Below, in pieces: positions 43,117-52,376 of a stretch of DNA of 64,000 bases. This DNA comes from Pseudomonadales bacterium. Lineage in GTDB: Bacteria > Pseudomonadota > Gammaproteobacteria > Pseudomonadales > Azotimanducaceae. Location of the stretch: positions 372,001 to 436,000 of the forward strand of contig JAEPOO010000001.1 in NCBI GenBank assembly GCA_017642855.1, in the 5' to 3' direction. The notes beneath the pieces were generated by a model. The model made no database searches and was not told the origin of the DNA. It worked only from the letters and a program-made list of their open reading frames with translations. The position numbers and the translations under genes were made by a program. The first letter of the stretch is position 1. Every line of letters starts with the position of its first letter.

Positions 43117-44949
43117 GTGTTTGAGATAGGTATGGCCGAAAACCTAACACTGCCCCCCTTGTTGATGTTGGCGGGCATTGGCCTGCTGGCGGCGATCGCA
43201 CAATGGAGTGCCTGGCGCGTCAGGTTGCCAGCAATCTTATTTCTCCTCGTCTTCGGCATTCTGGTTGGACCCGTAACGGGTGTGCTGGATCCAGATGAGC
43301 TCTTCGGCGATTTGCTGTTTCCGATTATTTCCTTATCCGTTGCCGTGATTCTGTTTGAAGGTGCCATGACCCTTAAGCTATCTGAACTGCGGGAAATCGG
43401 TAGCATCGTTCGCAATCTCGTCACCATTGGCGCACTAGTGACGTGGCTGATTACCGCGGTGATTGCCTACTACGCTGTGGGATTCGAATTTGATTTGGCG
43501 TTGCTGTTCGGGGCTATGGTGGTTGTCACGGGACCGACAGTGATTGTGCCCATGCTGCGTACCGTGCGGCCAGTCAAGAAAGTGGCCGACATTCTGCGCT
43601 GGGAAGGTATTGTCATTGACCCGATTGGTGCGCTGCTGGCCGTCCTTGCGTTCGACTTTTACCTGGCTTCGAGAAAGCTGGAAGCGTTCGATGAAATCTT
43701 CCAGCTGTTCCTTCTGGTGGTTTTTGTGGGCACGGCCATCGGGCTGGTCTTCGGTTTTGGTCTGTCCTTCATTCTGCGAAAACACTGGTTACCGGAATAC
43801 CTTCGCAGCCCATTCACCCTGTTGATGGTGTTTGTCGCGTTTGCGCTGTCGGAATCGTTGGAACATGAATCTGGACTGCTGGCGGTTACTGTATTTGGCA
43901 TGGTCATGGCGAACCGTCCGGGTATCGATGTGGATGACATTCTTGATTTCAAGGAGAGTCTAGCGATTCTTCTGATCAGTGGTCTCTTTATTGTGCTCGC
44001 GGCAAGGATCGACGTCGATGGACTCATTGCCGTCGGCTGGCCGTCGCTGATCGTGGTGGCCGGTATTATCTTCATCGCTCGTCCGATCTCAGTCTTTCTG
44101 TCGACCTGGGGCAGTGATCTCACTTTGGGTGAGCGCTTCCTGATTTCCTGGATTGGACCTCGCGGCATTGTCTGTGCCGCGGTCGCTGCGATCTTTGCGC
44201 TTCGCCTTGAGCAGGAAGGCGCGCCCGGTGCTGAACTGCTGGTGCCGCTCGCTTTCCTGGTGATTATCAGCACCGTTGTGCTGCAGAGCCTCACCTCGAA
44301 ACCACTGGCACAGTGGCTGGGTGTCAGGGAGAGTGCGCCATCTGGATTTCTTATTGTGGGCGGTGGCAGGGTGGGCCGCATGCTGGCGAAAACCCTGAAA
44401 GACAATGATGTGCGCGTCATTGTTTCCGCCAGTGATTGGGATCATGTCAGCCAGGCTCGTATGGATGGTGTTGAAACTTATTTCGGAAATCCGATCTCCG
44501 ATCATGCGGACCGTTATCTTGATCTGTCTGGCATCGGGAATCTGATCAGCCTGTCCGGTCGTGCCAATTTTGATGCGCTGGCCGCCCAGCACTTTCGTCG
44601 TATGTTTGGCGCGGAACATCTCTATGAGTTGCCTACATCAGCAGAAGGTCACCAGGATGCCAAACACCGTATTACGGGAAGGCTACGTGGGAAACGGTTG
44701 TTTGGTGAAGACGTCAGCCACAACCAGCTTCTGGGCTGTCTAATCAACGGCTGGGAAACCAAAACCACAGGTCTCACAGAAGCGTTTACCCTTGAACACT
44801 ACCTGGAAAAGTACCGGGAAAACGCGGTTATTTTGTTCCTGGTAGACACATCTGATAGATTGCGCCTCGTTACTGACGAAGACCAATGGCGGCCTGGCCC
44901 AGGCTGGCGGGTCGTCAGCCTAGTTAATCCGCAAGTTGGAGATCCATGA
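43117..44949 (+). CDS. CPA1-type Na+/H+ antiporter with TrkA-N domain
   Basis: A 610-residue transporter. About residues 5-420 hold a dozen membrane helices of the CPA1 sodium/proton type, including VTGPTVIVPMLRTVRP and the helix with GIVIDPIGALLAVLAF, whose aspartate is the expected ion site. The C-terminal 180 residues have a RCK/TrkA-N fold (SGFLIVGGGRVGRMLAKTL), which binds nucleotides and gates cation transporters. The start is either GTG 43117 (GAGG site) or ATG 43132. The metallophosphoesterase gene overlaps by ATGA. Confidence 0.9.
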   Translation: MFEIGMAENLTLPPLLMLAGIGLLAAIAQWSAWRVRLPAILFLLVFGILVGPVTGVLDPDELFGDLLFPIISLSVAVILFEGAMTLKLSELREIGSIVRNLVTIGALVTWLITAVIAYYAVGFEFDLALLFGAMVVVTGPTVIVPMLRTVRPVKKVADILRWEGIVIDPIGALLAVLAFDFYLASRKLEAFDEIFQLFLLVVFVGTAIGLVFGFGLSFILRKHWLPEYLRSPFTLLMVFVAFALSESLEHESGLLAVTVFGMVMANRPGIDVDDILDFKESLAILLISGLFIVLAARIDVDGLIAVGWPSLIVVAGIIFIARPISVFLSTWGSDLTLGERFLISWIGPRGIVCAAVAAIFALRLEQEGAPGAELLVPLAFLVIISTVVLQSLTSKPLAQWLGVRESAPSGFLIVGGGRVGRMLAKTLKDNDVRVIVSASDWDHVSQARMDGVETYFGNPISDHADRYLDLSGIGNLISLSGRANFDALAAQHFRRMFGAEHLYELPTSAEGHQDAKHRITGRLRGKRLFGEDVSHNQLLGCLINGWETKTTGLTEAFTLEHYLEKYRENAVILFLVDTSDRLRLVTDEDQWRPGPGWRVVSLVNPQVGDP

Positions 44950-46055
44950 GCGAAGCTGTTCAGGGGAAGCCTGCAGATAAAGATTTTCACCGCCGTCCAT
45001 CAGGAATGCGCACGTTCATCATTATCTTCCTGCTCCTCCATATACCGCTGTTTATCTATCCGGTACTGAGAATCTGTCAGTGGTTGGGTGTGGATTTCCT
45101 GGTCACGATGGCCATTCTCGTTCCCGTCGCCAGCAGCCAGGTGATCAGCCGTTGGCTGCTGCGTGACGCCAAACATTTTTTGACCCGTCGCCTGCGTTAC
45201 CTGGCAGATTTTATTCTGGGATTGTCACCGGTACTGGTGATGACGCTGCTTGTATTCGAAGTTCTGTTGTTACTGAATGTGGTTGATGCGCGATCCGCGG
45301 CTTTTTACACCCTTTTGATTACCGGCGGTGTTTCTTTCGCAGGATTGCTTCTGGCGATCGTGCCGTTTGTGAGAACCATCAGCTTTACGTCCGAGTCGCT
45401 AAGAGAGCCGGTACGCTTTGTTCAGATCACCGATGTACATATTGGTTCCAGATCGAAAAATTTCCTGGAACAGGTCGTTGGCAAAATTCGTGATTTGGAT
45501 CCCGACTTTCTTTGCATCACCGGCGACTTTATAGACGCGACCGGAGTCCCGGTCTCCGATCTTGAAGCGCTATCGACGCTGGAGTGTCCGATTTATTTTT
45601 CTCTGGGTAATCATGAAAAATACGAAGACCTGAATGACATTATCCATCGTCTGGAATCTCTGGATGTCAACGTGCTGCGTTCGCAAAGCATTCAACATCG
45701 CAATGATATTCAGGTGATGGGTATCGATGATCGGGATGATGCACTTCAGGTTGAAAGGGAGCTCGCCAAACTGGAAGTCCGTGACAACGCCTTCAGCCTA
45801 TTGCTCTACCATCGACCCCGTGGGCTGGAAGCAGCCCAGAAAGCAGGGATCGACCTAATGATCAGTGGGCATACCCATAACGGTCAGATATTTCCATTTA
45901 ATTTGATTGTGAACCAGGTTTTTGACCAGACCGTTGGCATGTATCAGCATGGCAACGCCAGACTTTATGTTTCCCAGGGCACAGGTACCTGGGGTCCGGT
46001 TATGAGGGTAGGCACCCGATCGGAAATTACACTCTTTGAAATTTACCCGACTTAG
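44946..46055 (+). CDS. Membrane-anchored metallophosphoesterase
   Basis: A 369-residue protein with about four N-terminal helices (about 20-145) and a C-terminal calcineurin-like phosphoesterase domain. Metal-binding motifs in order are ITDVHIG, ITGDFID, LGNHEKY and SGHTHNGQ, the complete D-x-H, GD-x-D, GNH-E and GH-x-H set. Family members (YkuE, YaeI) act on phospholipid or related phosphodiesters at the membrane. It overlaps the antiporter gene by ATGA, and the second acyl-CoA dehydrogenase gene follows at 9 bp. Confidence 0.9.
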   Translation: MSEAVQGKPADKDFHRRPSGMRTFIIIFLLLHIPLFIYPVLRICQWLGVDFLVTMAILVPVASSQVISRWLLRDAKHFLTRRLRYLADFILGLSPVLVMTLLVFEVLLLLNVVDARSAAFYTLLITGGVSFAGLLLAIVPFVRTISFTSESLREPVRFVQITDVHIGSRSKNFLEQVVGKIRDLDPDFLCITGDFIDATGVPVSDLEALSTLECPIYFSLGNHEKYEDLNDIIHRLESLDVNVLRSQSIQHRNDIQVMGIDDRDDALQVERELAKLEVRDNAFSLLLYHRPRGLEAAQKAGIDLMISGHTHNGQIFPFNLIVNQVFDQTVGMYQHGNARLYVSQGTGTWGPVMRVGTRSEITLFEIYPT

Positions 46056-46064
46056 GAAAGAAAG

Positions 46065-47246
46065 ATGTCTCTAGATACATTCAGAGAAGAAACCCGAAGC
46101 TGGCTCGAGGCGAGCTGCCCCGAGTCCATGCGAACGCCCATGCCGGCTGATGAAACACCCGGCGGTGGCACAAAGATGACCTATAAGAATCCTGAAACGA
46201 AAGTCTGGATGGACCGTTGTGCTGAGAAGGGTTTTACCGTACCGACCTGGCCAAAAGAGTATGGCGGCGCTGGCTTAAATCCCGCTGAAGCCAATGTACT
46301 TCGCCAGGAGATGTCGCGGATCAATGCCAGACCGCCGCTGACGGGTATGGGCATTTCGATGATTGGTCCCGCGCTGCTTGAGTTTGGTACCGATGAACAA
46401 AAAGAAGAGCACCTGCCCAAGATCGCGGACGGTTCTATCTGGTGGTGTCAGGGTTACAGCGAGCCAAACAGTGGCTCGGACCTCGCAAGCCTGCAGACGA
46501 AGGCAGTTCTCGACGGTGATGAGTATGTGATTAACGGTCAAAAGATCTGGACGTCAGGGGCCAACAACGCCGACTGGATTTTCTGTCTGGTTCGCACGGA
46601 CTTTGAAGCAGCCAAACACAATGGCATCACTTTCATCCTGTTTTCCATGGATCAGCCGGGTGTCTCAGTTAAACCCATTAAACTGATCAGTGGACTGTCA
46701 CCTTTCTGCGAAACTTTCTTCGAAGATGCGCGCGCGCTGCGAAAGAATGTGATTGGTCAGGTGAACGATGGCTGGACGGTGGCAAAACGATTGCTGCAGT
46801 ACGAACGCACGATGATTGGAGGTATCGGAGGCGGTAGCCAAAGACGTCGTTCGGTTGCCGACATCGCCAAAGAATATGTGGGTGTTGATAACGGTCGTTT
46901 GTCGGACGAAAGCCTGCGTCATGATGTCACGCAACACGCGATGGATGACCGTGCCTACAGCCTGACCATAAAGCGTAACGCAGAAGAAAGTAAATCAACG
47001 AAAGCACCAAGCTTCGTGTCCTCCATGTTCAAGCTCTATGGCACAGAGCAGAACAAGAAACGCTATGAGCTGATGTTGTCTGCCATGGGTGGTCAGATGC
47101 TGGGGTGGGAAGGCGGCGGCTTTTCTGACTTTGAGCTGACAGAAACCCGCGCCTGGCTTCGAACGAAGGCTAATTCTATTGAGGGTGGTACCTCAGAAGT
47201 TCAGCTCAATATTATTGCCAAGCGGGTACTGGGACTGCCGGATTAA
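46065..47246 (+). CDS. Acyl-CoA dehydrogenase (second)
   Basis: A 393-residue FAD enzyme of the same family, not closely like the first. Landmarks are WCQGYSEPNSGSDLASLQTKA (FAD site), INGQKIWTSGANNADW, and the C-terminal AWLRTKANSIEGGTSEVQL helix. The form with an insertion near GISMIGPALLEFGTDEQ is usual for long-chain or steroid-type acyl-CoA dehydrogenases; this is only a guess. It ends with a 4-bp stop overlap on the convergent kinase gene. Confidence 0.92.
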   Translation: MSLDTFREETRSWLEASCPESMRTPMPADETPGGGTKMTYKNPETKVWMDRCAEKGFTVPTWPKEYGGAGLNPAEANVLRQEMSRINARPPLTGMGISMIGPALLEFGTDEQKEEHLPKIADGSIWWCQGYSEPNSGSDLASLQTKAVLDGDEYVINGQKIWTSGANNADWIFCLVRTDFEAAKHNGITFILFSMDQPGVSVKPIKLISGLSPFCETFFEDARALRKNVIGQVNDGWTVAKRLLQYERTMIGGIGGGSQRRRSVADIAKEYVGVDNGRLSDESLRHDVTQHAMDDRAYSLTIKRNAEESKSTKAPSFVSSMFKLYGTEQNKKRYELMLSAMGGQMLGWEGGGFSDFELTETRAWLRTKANSIEGGTSEVQLNIIAKRVLGLPD

Positions 47247-50104
47247 CCAGTAGCATCCAGGACTCGTCGTACACTACTGGCGAGCTCCTGGCGGTTGTAA
47301 GGTTTGCTGAGGATGTTTTCTGAGAGGAGTCTGGACTCCTCGTCAACAGGTTCCATGCCTCTGAACTTTGAAAAGCCGCTGGTTAACAACACTTTCATCG
47401 GCCGAATTTTGTTGACGGCTTTGGCAAATTCAAATCCGTTCCTGTCGTCAGGCATAACAACGTCAGAAAAGATCAGGTCAATTTGATCATCGCTTGAAAC
47501 CAAAGTCAGCGCATCTTCGGTGTTGGTTGCAACTCGGGTTTCGTAACCCAGCTCGCTGAGAATGCCAGCTGCGACATTCGCCACCATTTCCTCGTCATCG
47601 ACGATCAGAATGTATTCTTTAGCCAAACCTTCCCCGGCCAAGACTTCGGTGGTACCGGTCTCTTCCTGGCTGCTCGCGCTGACTCTTGGAAGATACATGT
47701 TGATCGTAGTCCCTTCTCCCTCGGCTGAGTAGACCAGCACCTCGCCACGCGAACGCTTCACAAATCCGAAGACCATGCTCATGCCAAGGCCTGTGCCTTT
47801 GCCTTCTGGTTTTGTGGTATAGAAAGGCTCAAACAGTCGTTCCTTCGTTTTGCCATCCATGCCAATGCCGCTGTCAGATACAGACACCAGGACATAGTCT
47901 CCCTGGGTCAGAGAGGGGTGAATACGTTGTGCGGCTTCGTCGACAGATTTGTTTTCTGTTTTGATCATGATGGCACCGCCATCCGGCATGGCATCTCGCG
48001 CGTTGATGCAAAGATTGATGATCGCGTCTTCAAAATCACCCGCATCAATCTGTGTTGGCCACAGATCTTTTTCTTGTGAAATACTGACGGAAACACGGGC
48101 ACCGACTGACTGGGAGATCATGTCGCCCATGCTGTCGATGATGCCATTCACGACGGTGAGCTGATCACCTTCGGTGTTACTCCTTGCGAATCCAAGGAGT
48201 TTCTGCGTGATGGCAACGCCTCGTTCCACACCCTGCAGCGCTGCCGAGATGTACTCCTGGCTGTCCGGATCGCTGGTCGTGTGTTTTGCGAGCTCCAGAT
48301 TGCCCATCAAAATCGCGAGGATGTTGTTGAAGTCGTGCGCGATACCGCCGGTCAGCTGACCCATGGCCTCCATCTTTTGCGCCTGGCGAAGTGCCAGCTC
48401 AACGCCTCGAAGTTCAGTGATGTCGGTGAGCAGTCCGAAGAAGCCACGCATTTCTCCATTTACACCGATATCCGGTGCCATGGTGTATTGCAGCTTTTCG
48501 ATGCCTTCTTTTTTGAAAACCGGGGTCCGCTCGAAGGTGACGCTTTGCCCACTGGTCACCAGATCTATGTAGTGTTCGAAGTCATGATAGGCGTTTTCAC
48601 CAATCAGGCTGGCGATGGACTTGCCCAGATAGTCCGCCGGGTCGATATCAAACCAGCCGGCATAGGTTTCGTTGATGAACAAATATCTCGCAGAGAGATC
48701 ACAGTAAATAAACCCTCCAGGGAAGGAATTGCCCAATGCAGAAAAACGCTCTTCTGTCGCTTGAGCTTCCAGTTCTGCAAACTTCTGTCGGGTGATGTCT
48801 CGACTGGTGCCGTGGATTCGAATCACCTCGTTGTTTGAATCAACCTCCGGTACCCCGGTTTCTTCGAGCCACAGCAAACCGGAGTCAGTGCTGACTCGAT
48901 AGGTGATCTGGTAACTCTCTCGGGTTCGGATGGCTTCAACTTGCGCCGCTTTCAATCGACCGGCGTCTTCCGGATGGGCGAGGGCGACAATCGGTGTCTT
49001 TAGGGGGTTGCCCTGCTTAAGTCGCAGTAGATTTCTCAGCTCCAGAGAGCATTCGGTTTCGTCGGTGGTGAGGTCCCACACCCAGCTCCCAAGACGAGCG
49101 ATTTTTTGTGCCTGAGACAAGAGCCTTTCACTGCGTTTTAGTCGATTCTGAGCGTATGCGGCTTCGGTAACGTCGCGGAAGACAACCTGTATCGCATCCT
49201 GACCATACCAACGTTGTGCCGAGGCGGTGATCTCAAGTGTAATCTTAGTGTTGTCCCACAAGGTGAGCCGATAGTCACTGGAGTTACGATCTCGCTTGGT
49301 ATTTTTAACGTCCTGTGCCCATTCCTCAAATTCCCATGCCTGACTATTCGGTAATACCTCAGTTAGTTTCATGCCTGTCAAGATTGAGGCGTTGTCGACT
49401 CGAAGCAGATCAGCGGCGCTTCGGTTGGCGAACACGATTTCGCTGTCAACGATGACAACGAACCCCATCGCAAGTTCTTCAACCAGAGAGCGAAATCTCT
49501 GCTGCTCCTCGCGCAGTTCAAATTCAGTAGATCTTCTTTGGTGCCGTTCACTCGCGATGGTAAGCAGACTTGCCATGTTGGAACAGAAGTGCTGCTCCGC
49601 AACCGTCCACTGGCGCGGCGCCCCCACGTGTTCAAGGCAGAGTGCGCCCGCAAGCTCGCCATTGAATTCATAGGGTGCATCCAACATGGAGCTGATGTTG
49701 TTCGATGGCAGATACTCTTTATTAAGCTCAACACAGCGGGGATCTGACTTAACATCATCCATGACGAGCAGGCCATCCACTGACAGTGCCTCTAGATAGG
49801 TGCCTGCGGCTTCTTCTCCCAGTATGGCGCCGCCAGCGGAATAACCGTCTTGCGCGTCGTATGCTGCGAGACAACGTATGTATTTGCCGGAACGGTTGGT
49901 GCTTCTATATGCCCAGATGCTCGAGCGTTTACAGCCGAGCACCTCGGACGCTGTTTTTACGATGTACGAGAAAACCTCATCCAGTGATACATCATTGAAC
50001 TTGGGATCATGCGCGATCTTTTTCAGGGAATCCCTGAACTTGATCTCCATGATCTCCGGATCACTTCGGAATGTTTCAGTGGTGTTGGTAGGGTTATCGG
50101 TCAT
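47243..50104 (-). CDS. Hybrid sensor histidine kinase (GAF-PAS3-HK-REC)
   Basis: The 953-residue soluble protein has a GAF domain (about 30-190), three PAS-type domains (about 205-320, 330-450, 460-580), a HisKA domain with the phosphorylated histidine in HDFNNILAIL (about 600), an HATPase domain (NARDAMPDGG, SDSGIGMD, GKGTGLGMSMV) and a C-terminal receiver domain with SDVVMPDD. No membrane helices are visible, so it should sense in the cytosol. No separate response regulator gene is adjacent. It begins a few bases after the PilZ gene ends; both follow DUF1631. Confidence 0.92.
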   Translation of the reverse strand: MTDNPTNTTETFRSDPEIMEIKFRDSLKKIAHDPKFNDVSLDEVFSYIVKTASEVLGCKRSSIWAYRSTNRSGKYIRCLAAYDAQDGYSAGGAILGEEAAGTYLEALSVDGLLVMDDVKSDPRCVELNKEYLPSNNISSMLDAPYEFNGELAGALCLEHVGAPRQWTVAEQHFCSNMASLLTIASERHQRRSTEFELREEQQRFRSLVEELAMGFVVIVDSEIVFANRSAADLLRVDNASILTGMKLTEVLPNSQAWEFEEWAQDVKNTKRDRNSSDYRLTLWDNTKITLEITASAQRWYGQDAIQVVFRDVTEAAYAQNRLKRSERLLSQAQKIARLGSWVWDLTTDETECSLELRNLLRLKQGNPLKTPIVALAHPEDAGRLKAAQVEAIRTRESYQITYRVSTDSGLLWLEETGVPEVDSNNEVIRIHGTSRDITRQKFAELEAQATEERFSALGNSFPGGFIYCDLSARYLFINETYAGWFDIDPADYLGKSIASLIGENAYHDFEHYIDLVTSGQSVTFERTPVFKKEGIEKLQYTMAPDIGVNGEMRGFFGLLTDITELRGVELALRQAQKMEAMGQLTGGIAHDFNNILAILMGNLELAKHTTSDPDSQEYISAALQGVERGVAITQKLLGFARSNTEGDQLTVVNGIIDSMGDMISQSVGARVSVSISQEKDLWPTQIDAGDFEDAIINLCINARDAMPDGGAIMIKTENKSVDEAAQRIHPSLTQGDYVLVSVSDSGIGMDGKTKERLFEPFYTTKPEGKGTGLGMSMVFGFVKRSRGEVLVYSAEGEGTTINMYLPRVSASSQEETGTTEVLAGEGLAKEYILIVDDEEMVANVAAGILSELGYETRVATNTEDALTLVSSDDQIDLIFSDVVMPDDRNGFEFAKAVNKIRPMKVLLTSGFSKFRGMEPVDEESRLLSENILSKPYNRQELASSVRRVLDATG

Positions 50105-50107
50105 TGG

Positions 50108-50473
50108 TCATTGGATAGTGAGTAGCTCGGCGACCAGCTCTTTCCATCGCTGGATGTCGGTGTCATCAGATTCGAACAGCAGAAAACCAATTCGATAACC
50201 ACCGGTTTCTGCGTCCGGCCGTTTCCATTTCACCTCTCCAACCAGAAAGATCGGTTCCGCATCTTTCAGGTCGATACACAATCTGAGGATGGAATCGATG
50301 GATATTTCCTCATCGAGGATAACTTGTAAACCATTGGCCGACAGGTCCAGTGAGTTGCACATGATGACGCTGCCTGAGGACGAACTGTCGGAAGCGATAA
50401 TCTCAATAAGGATGGTCGCTTCCAGTTCAAGCCTGGTTTCTACTCTATGATTCTGATCCTGTGAGGTCGTCAT
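50108..50473 (-). CDS. PilZ-domain protein
   Basis: A 121-residue protein with a PilZ domain, the c-di-GMP-binding fold: NHRVETRLELEA carries the arginine-rich start (RxxxR) and SLDLSANGLQV the D/NxSxxG motif. The ATG at 50473 lies inside the end of the upstream DUF1631 gene (29-bp overlap), so the start is coupled; the open frame extends upstream but that part matches DUF1631 antiframe only. It is a small c-di-GMP reader, and its target is unknown. Confidence 0.88.
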   Translation of the reverse strand: MTTSQDQNHRVETRLELEATILIEIIASDSSSSGSVIMCNSLDLSANGLQVILDEEISIDSILRLCIDLKDAEPIFLVGEVKWKRPDAETGGYRIGFLLFESDDTDIQRWKELVAELLTIQ

Positions 50474-52268
50474 AGCTCTTATCCCGATCTTGTCTGAGTT
50501 TGCTGACCACTTGGGCCAACGTGTCTTCAAATTCAACACCTGCATCGTCGATTTCGCCCTCACCGGCGACGAGCAGAGTGGTCAGTTGTTCTGATGTGTA
50601 GTCACCGACTTTGATGCCGGTTCGATTTACAAAGATCATTTTGTCAGCCGCGGCGACTCTCACTGCCAGCTTACATTCCTCAAGCTCGCCATCCGCAGCC
50701 GGAAGTTTCAAGCGCGCCCCGATGTTGAGATTGGCAACCGCCTCTGTGATTTCAGCAACGCGCTCCCGGTTTTCGGATTTTGCAGCTTCCTCTCGCGCTT
50801 TTTTAATGCGCTTTTCTTTTTCTTCTTCCTTGCGGCGTTGATCTTCCTCTTCCCTGGAACGAGCCAGTGCTTTGGCTTCTTCTATCGCTTTCTGGCGCGC
50901 GGCTTCACGCTCTGCTTCTTCCTGATCTGCCTGTTTCGCAGCTTTCAGTTTCTTCTGATGTTCTTCAATCAATCCTTCATAGATGGTGGAGAAAGTAGAA
51001 GAAAAAACCGAGGCATGGTTTAGAGGTTTAATGACCCCGGAAGACAGGAGGTAAGCCATCTCGTCGTAGTTTTTTTCAAGTGCTTTCATACCATTGCGGT
51101 TGGTGAACAATAACTGCTTTACGTCCTCCAGCTTCAAGACGAGTTTGATGCGAGCTATTTTGTCGTTGTCTTCGTAAGTAAACCACTGGCCAGGTTCAAG
51201 ATTGTTTACTTTCTTAAGCAGAATCCGTGAGACAGCGGGTCCTTTAGCGATCCTAGTACCTTCCACTTCAAATAAGTCAAAATCCACATATTCCAGCTCC
51301 TGACCGGAAATAATGTTGACGTGATCTTCCTCGATCGTTTCAAGGGTGGCCTGCGCGGCATCGCTGCCTTGCTCCACGGCGAGCAAAAGATCTTCGATTT
51401 CTCCGGGCAGGTGTTCCATGATGCGATACAGCCGCTGTTTGGCGGCGTTAGCTTTTTCCAGGTCTGCCTCTGAAATAGGTTGTAACGTCCAGATGATGGT
51501 TTCCGTCAGCTTTGTCGCACGAATCCACTCGTCGCTCTCAACACCTTTAGTAATGGCGATGAGTTGCAGGGATTCGTGCCAGGGCCCCTTGAGAAAGTTG
51601 ACCATGTTCTGGGTTAACAGCTTTCCTTCAAGCGCGTTATTCATGGACTCCACAGCGATGGTGCGGCCCCGCTGAGAGCGAAGCTTTCCGGATTCAGATG
51701 CGGCAAGTCGCTCTTCAAGTTTCTGAATTCGGCTTTTTTCTTTTCCCAGAAAGTCATTCAGTGAGTTCTGCAGGACAACGTAGTCGGGCGTGTCTCCTGT
51801 TAGCCCGGTGAATACCTCATCAACTTGCATCAGCAATTTTTCACCAGCCCTACCCTGATCCGCAGACCAGCCTATGGTGGCATCCATCAGTAGATCCACG
51901 ATGGTAAAAATGTTTTCCTTGCCCGGGTTTAGTGGAGCGCACGGGTCCTCCAGCAGGTCTGCAGATACCAATGGCGTAACTTGTCGCAGGCGTACTGCGA
52001 TTTCCTCTTCAAGGTCGACCAGGCGAAACACCATAGCCATGCAGTCTCGAATGGAGTGCAAGATAGCAATGTCTTGCCCTGCAAGTACCCACTCCGTTTT
52101 TTGCGCGGCAACTGTTTCCAGGATTCCGTGATCCTTGGGTATTTGGTCGGGGTTCAGGTTTCTTAGGAATTGGGTAACGTCTTCCGTGTTGACGTTTACA
52201 GACGCAGATTCTTTAACTGCGTACCGACTTTTTAGCGCCTCAATAACCTGGCGAGCGTTTACAGACAT
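50445..52268 (-). CDS. DUF1631 family protein
   Basis: A 607-residue cytosolic protein of DUF1631. The N-terminal half is helical (ALKSRYAVKESASV, ending in a QDIAILHSIRDCMAMVFRLVD-type helix), the central part has a beta domain (LEPGQWFTYEDNDKIARIKLVLK), and the C-terminal part has a charged coiled coil (about 460-530) and a final PilZ-like strand set. The function of DUF1631 is unknown. I chose ATG 52268, which starts at MSVNARQ; a further 13 residues in frame upstream look non-coding. It is the first gene of the DUF1631-PilZ-kinase operon. Confidence 0.85.
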   Translation of the reverse strand: MSVNARQVIEALKSRYAVKESASVNVNTEDVTQFLRNLNPDQIPKDHGILETVAAQKTEWVLAGQDIAILHSIRDCMAMVFRLVDLEEEIAVRLRQVTPLVSADLLEDPCAPLNPGKENIFTIVDLLMDATIGWSADQGRAGEKLLMQVDEVFTGLTGDTPDYVVLQNSLNDFLGKEKSRIQKLEERLAASESGKLRSQRGRTIAVESMNNALEGKLLTQNMVNFLKGPWHESLQLIAITKGVESDEWIRATKLTETIIWTLQPISEADLEKANAAKQRLYRIMEHLPGEIEDLLLAVEQGSDAAQATLETIEEDHVNIISGQELEYVDFDLFEVEGTRIAKGPAVSRILLKKVNNLEPGQWFTYEDNDKIARIKLVLKLEDVKQLLFTNRNGMKALEKNYDEMAYLLSSGVIKPLNHASVFSSTFSTIYEGLIEEHQKKLKAAKQADQEEAEREAARQKAIEEAKALARSREEEDQRRKEEEKEKRIKKAREEAAKSENRERVAEITEAVANLNIGARLKLPAADGELEECKLAVRVAAADKMIFVNRTGIKVGDYTSEQLTTLLVAGEGEIDDAGVEFEDTLAQVVSKLRQDRDKSYDDLTGSES

Positions 52269-52334
52269 TCCGTTTCTTGTAATGCACCGGGTCGTCGATG
52301 TTACCACGATTGGGCCGCTTCAGAAGTGGCAGGG

Positions 52335-52343
52335 TGCTATAAT
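52335..52343 (+). promoter_or_regulatory. Extended -10 promoter of the hydrolase gene
   Basis: TGCTATAAT combines the TG of an extended -10 with a perfect TATAAT (52338-52343). The ATG at 52377 is 34 bp downstream. A -35 is not obvious, as expected for an extended -10 promoter. Confidence 0.65.
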
Positions 52344-52376
52344 GCGCGTCCTTTCAGCCGAACGGATGTACTGACA

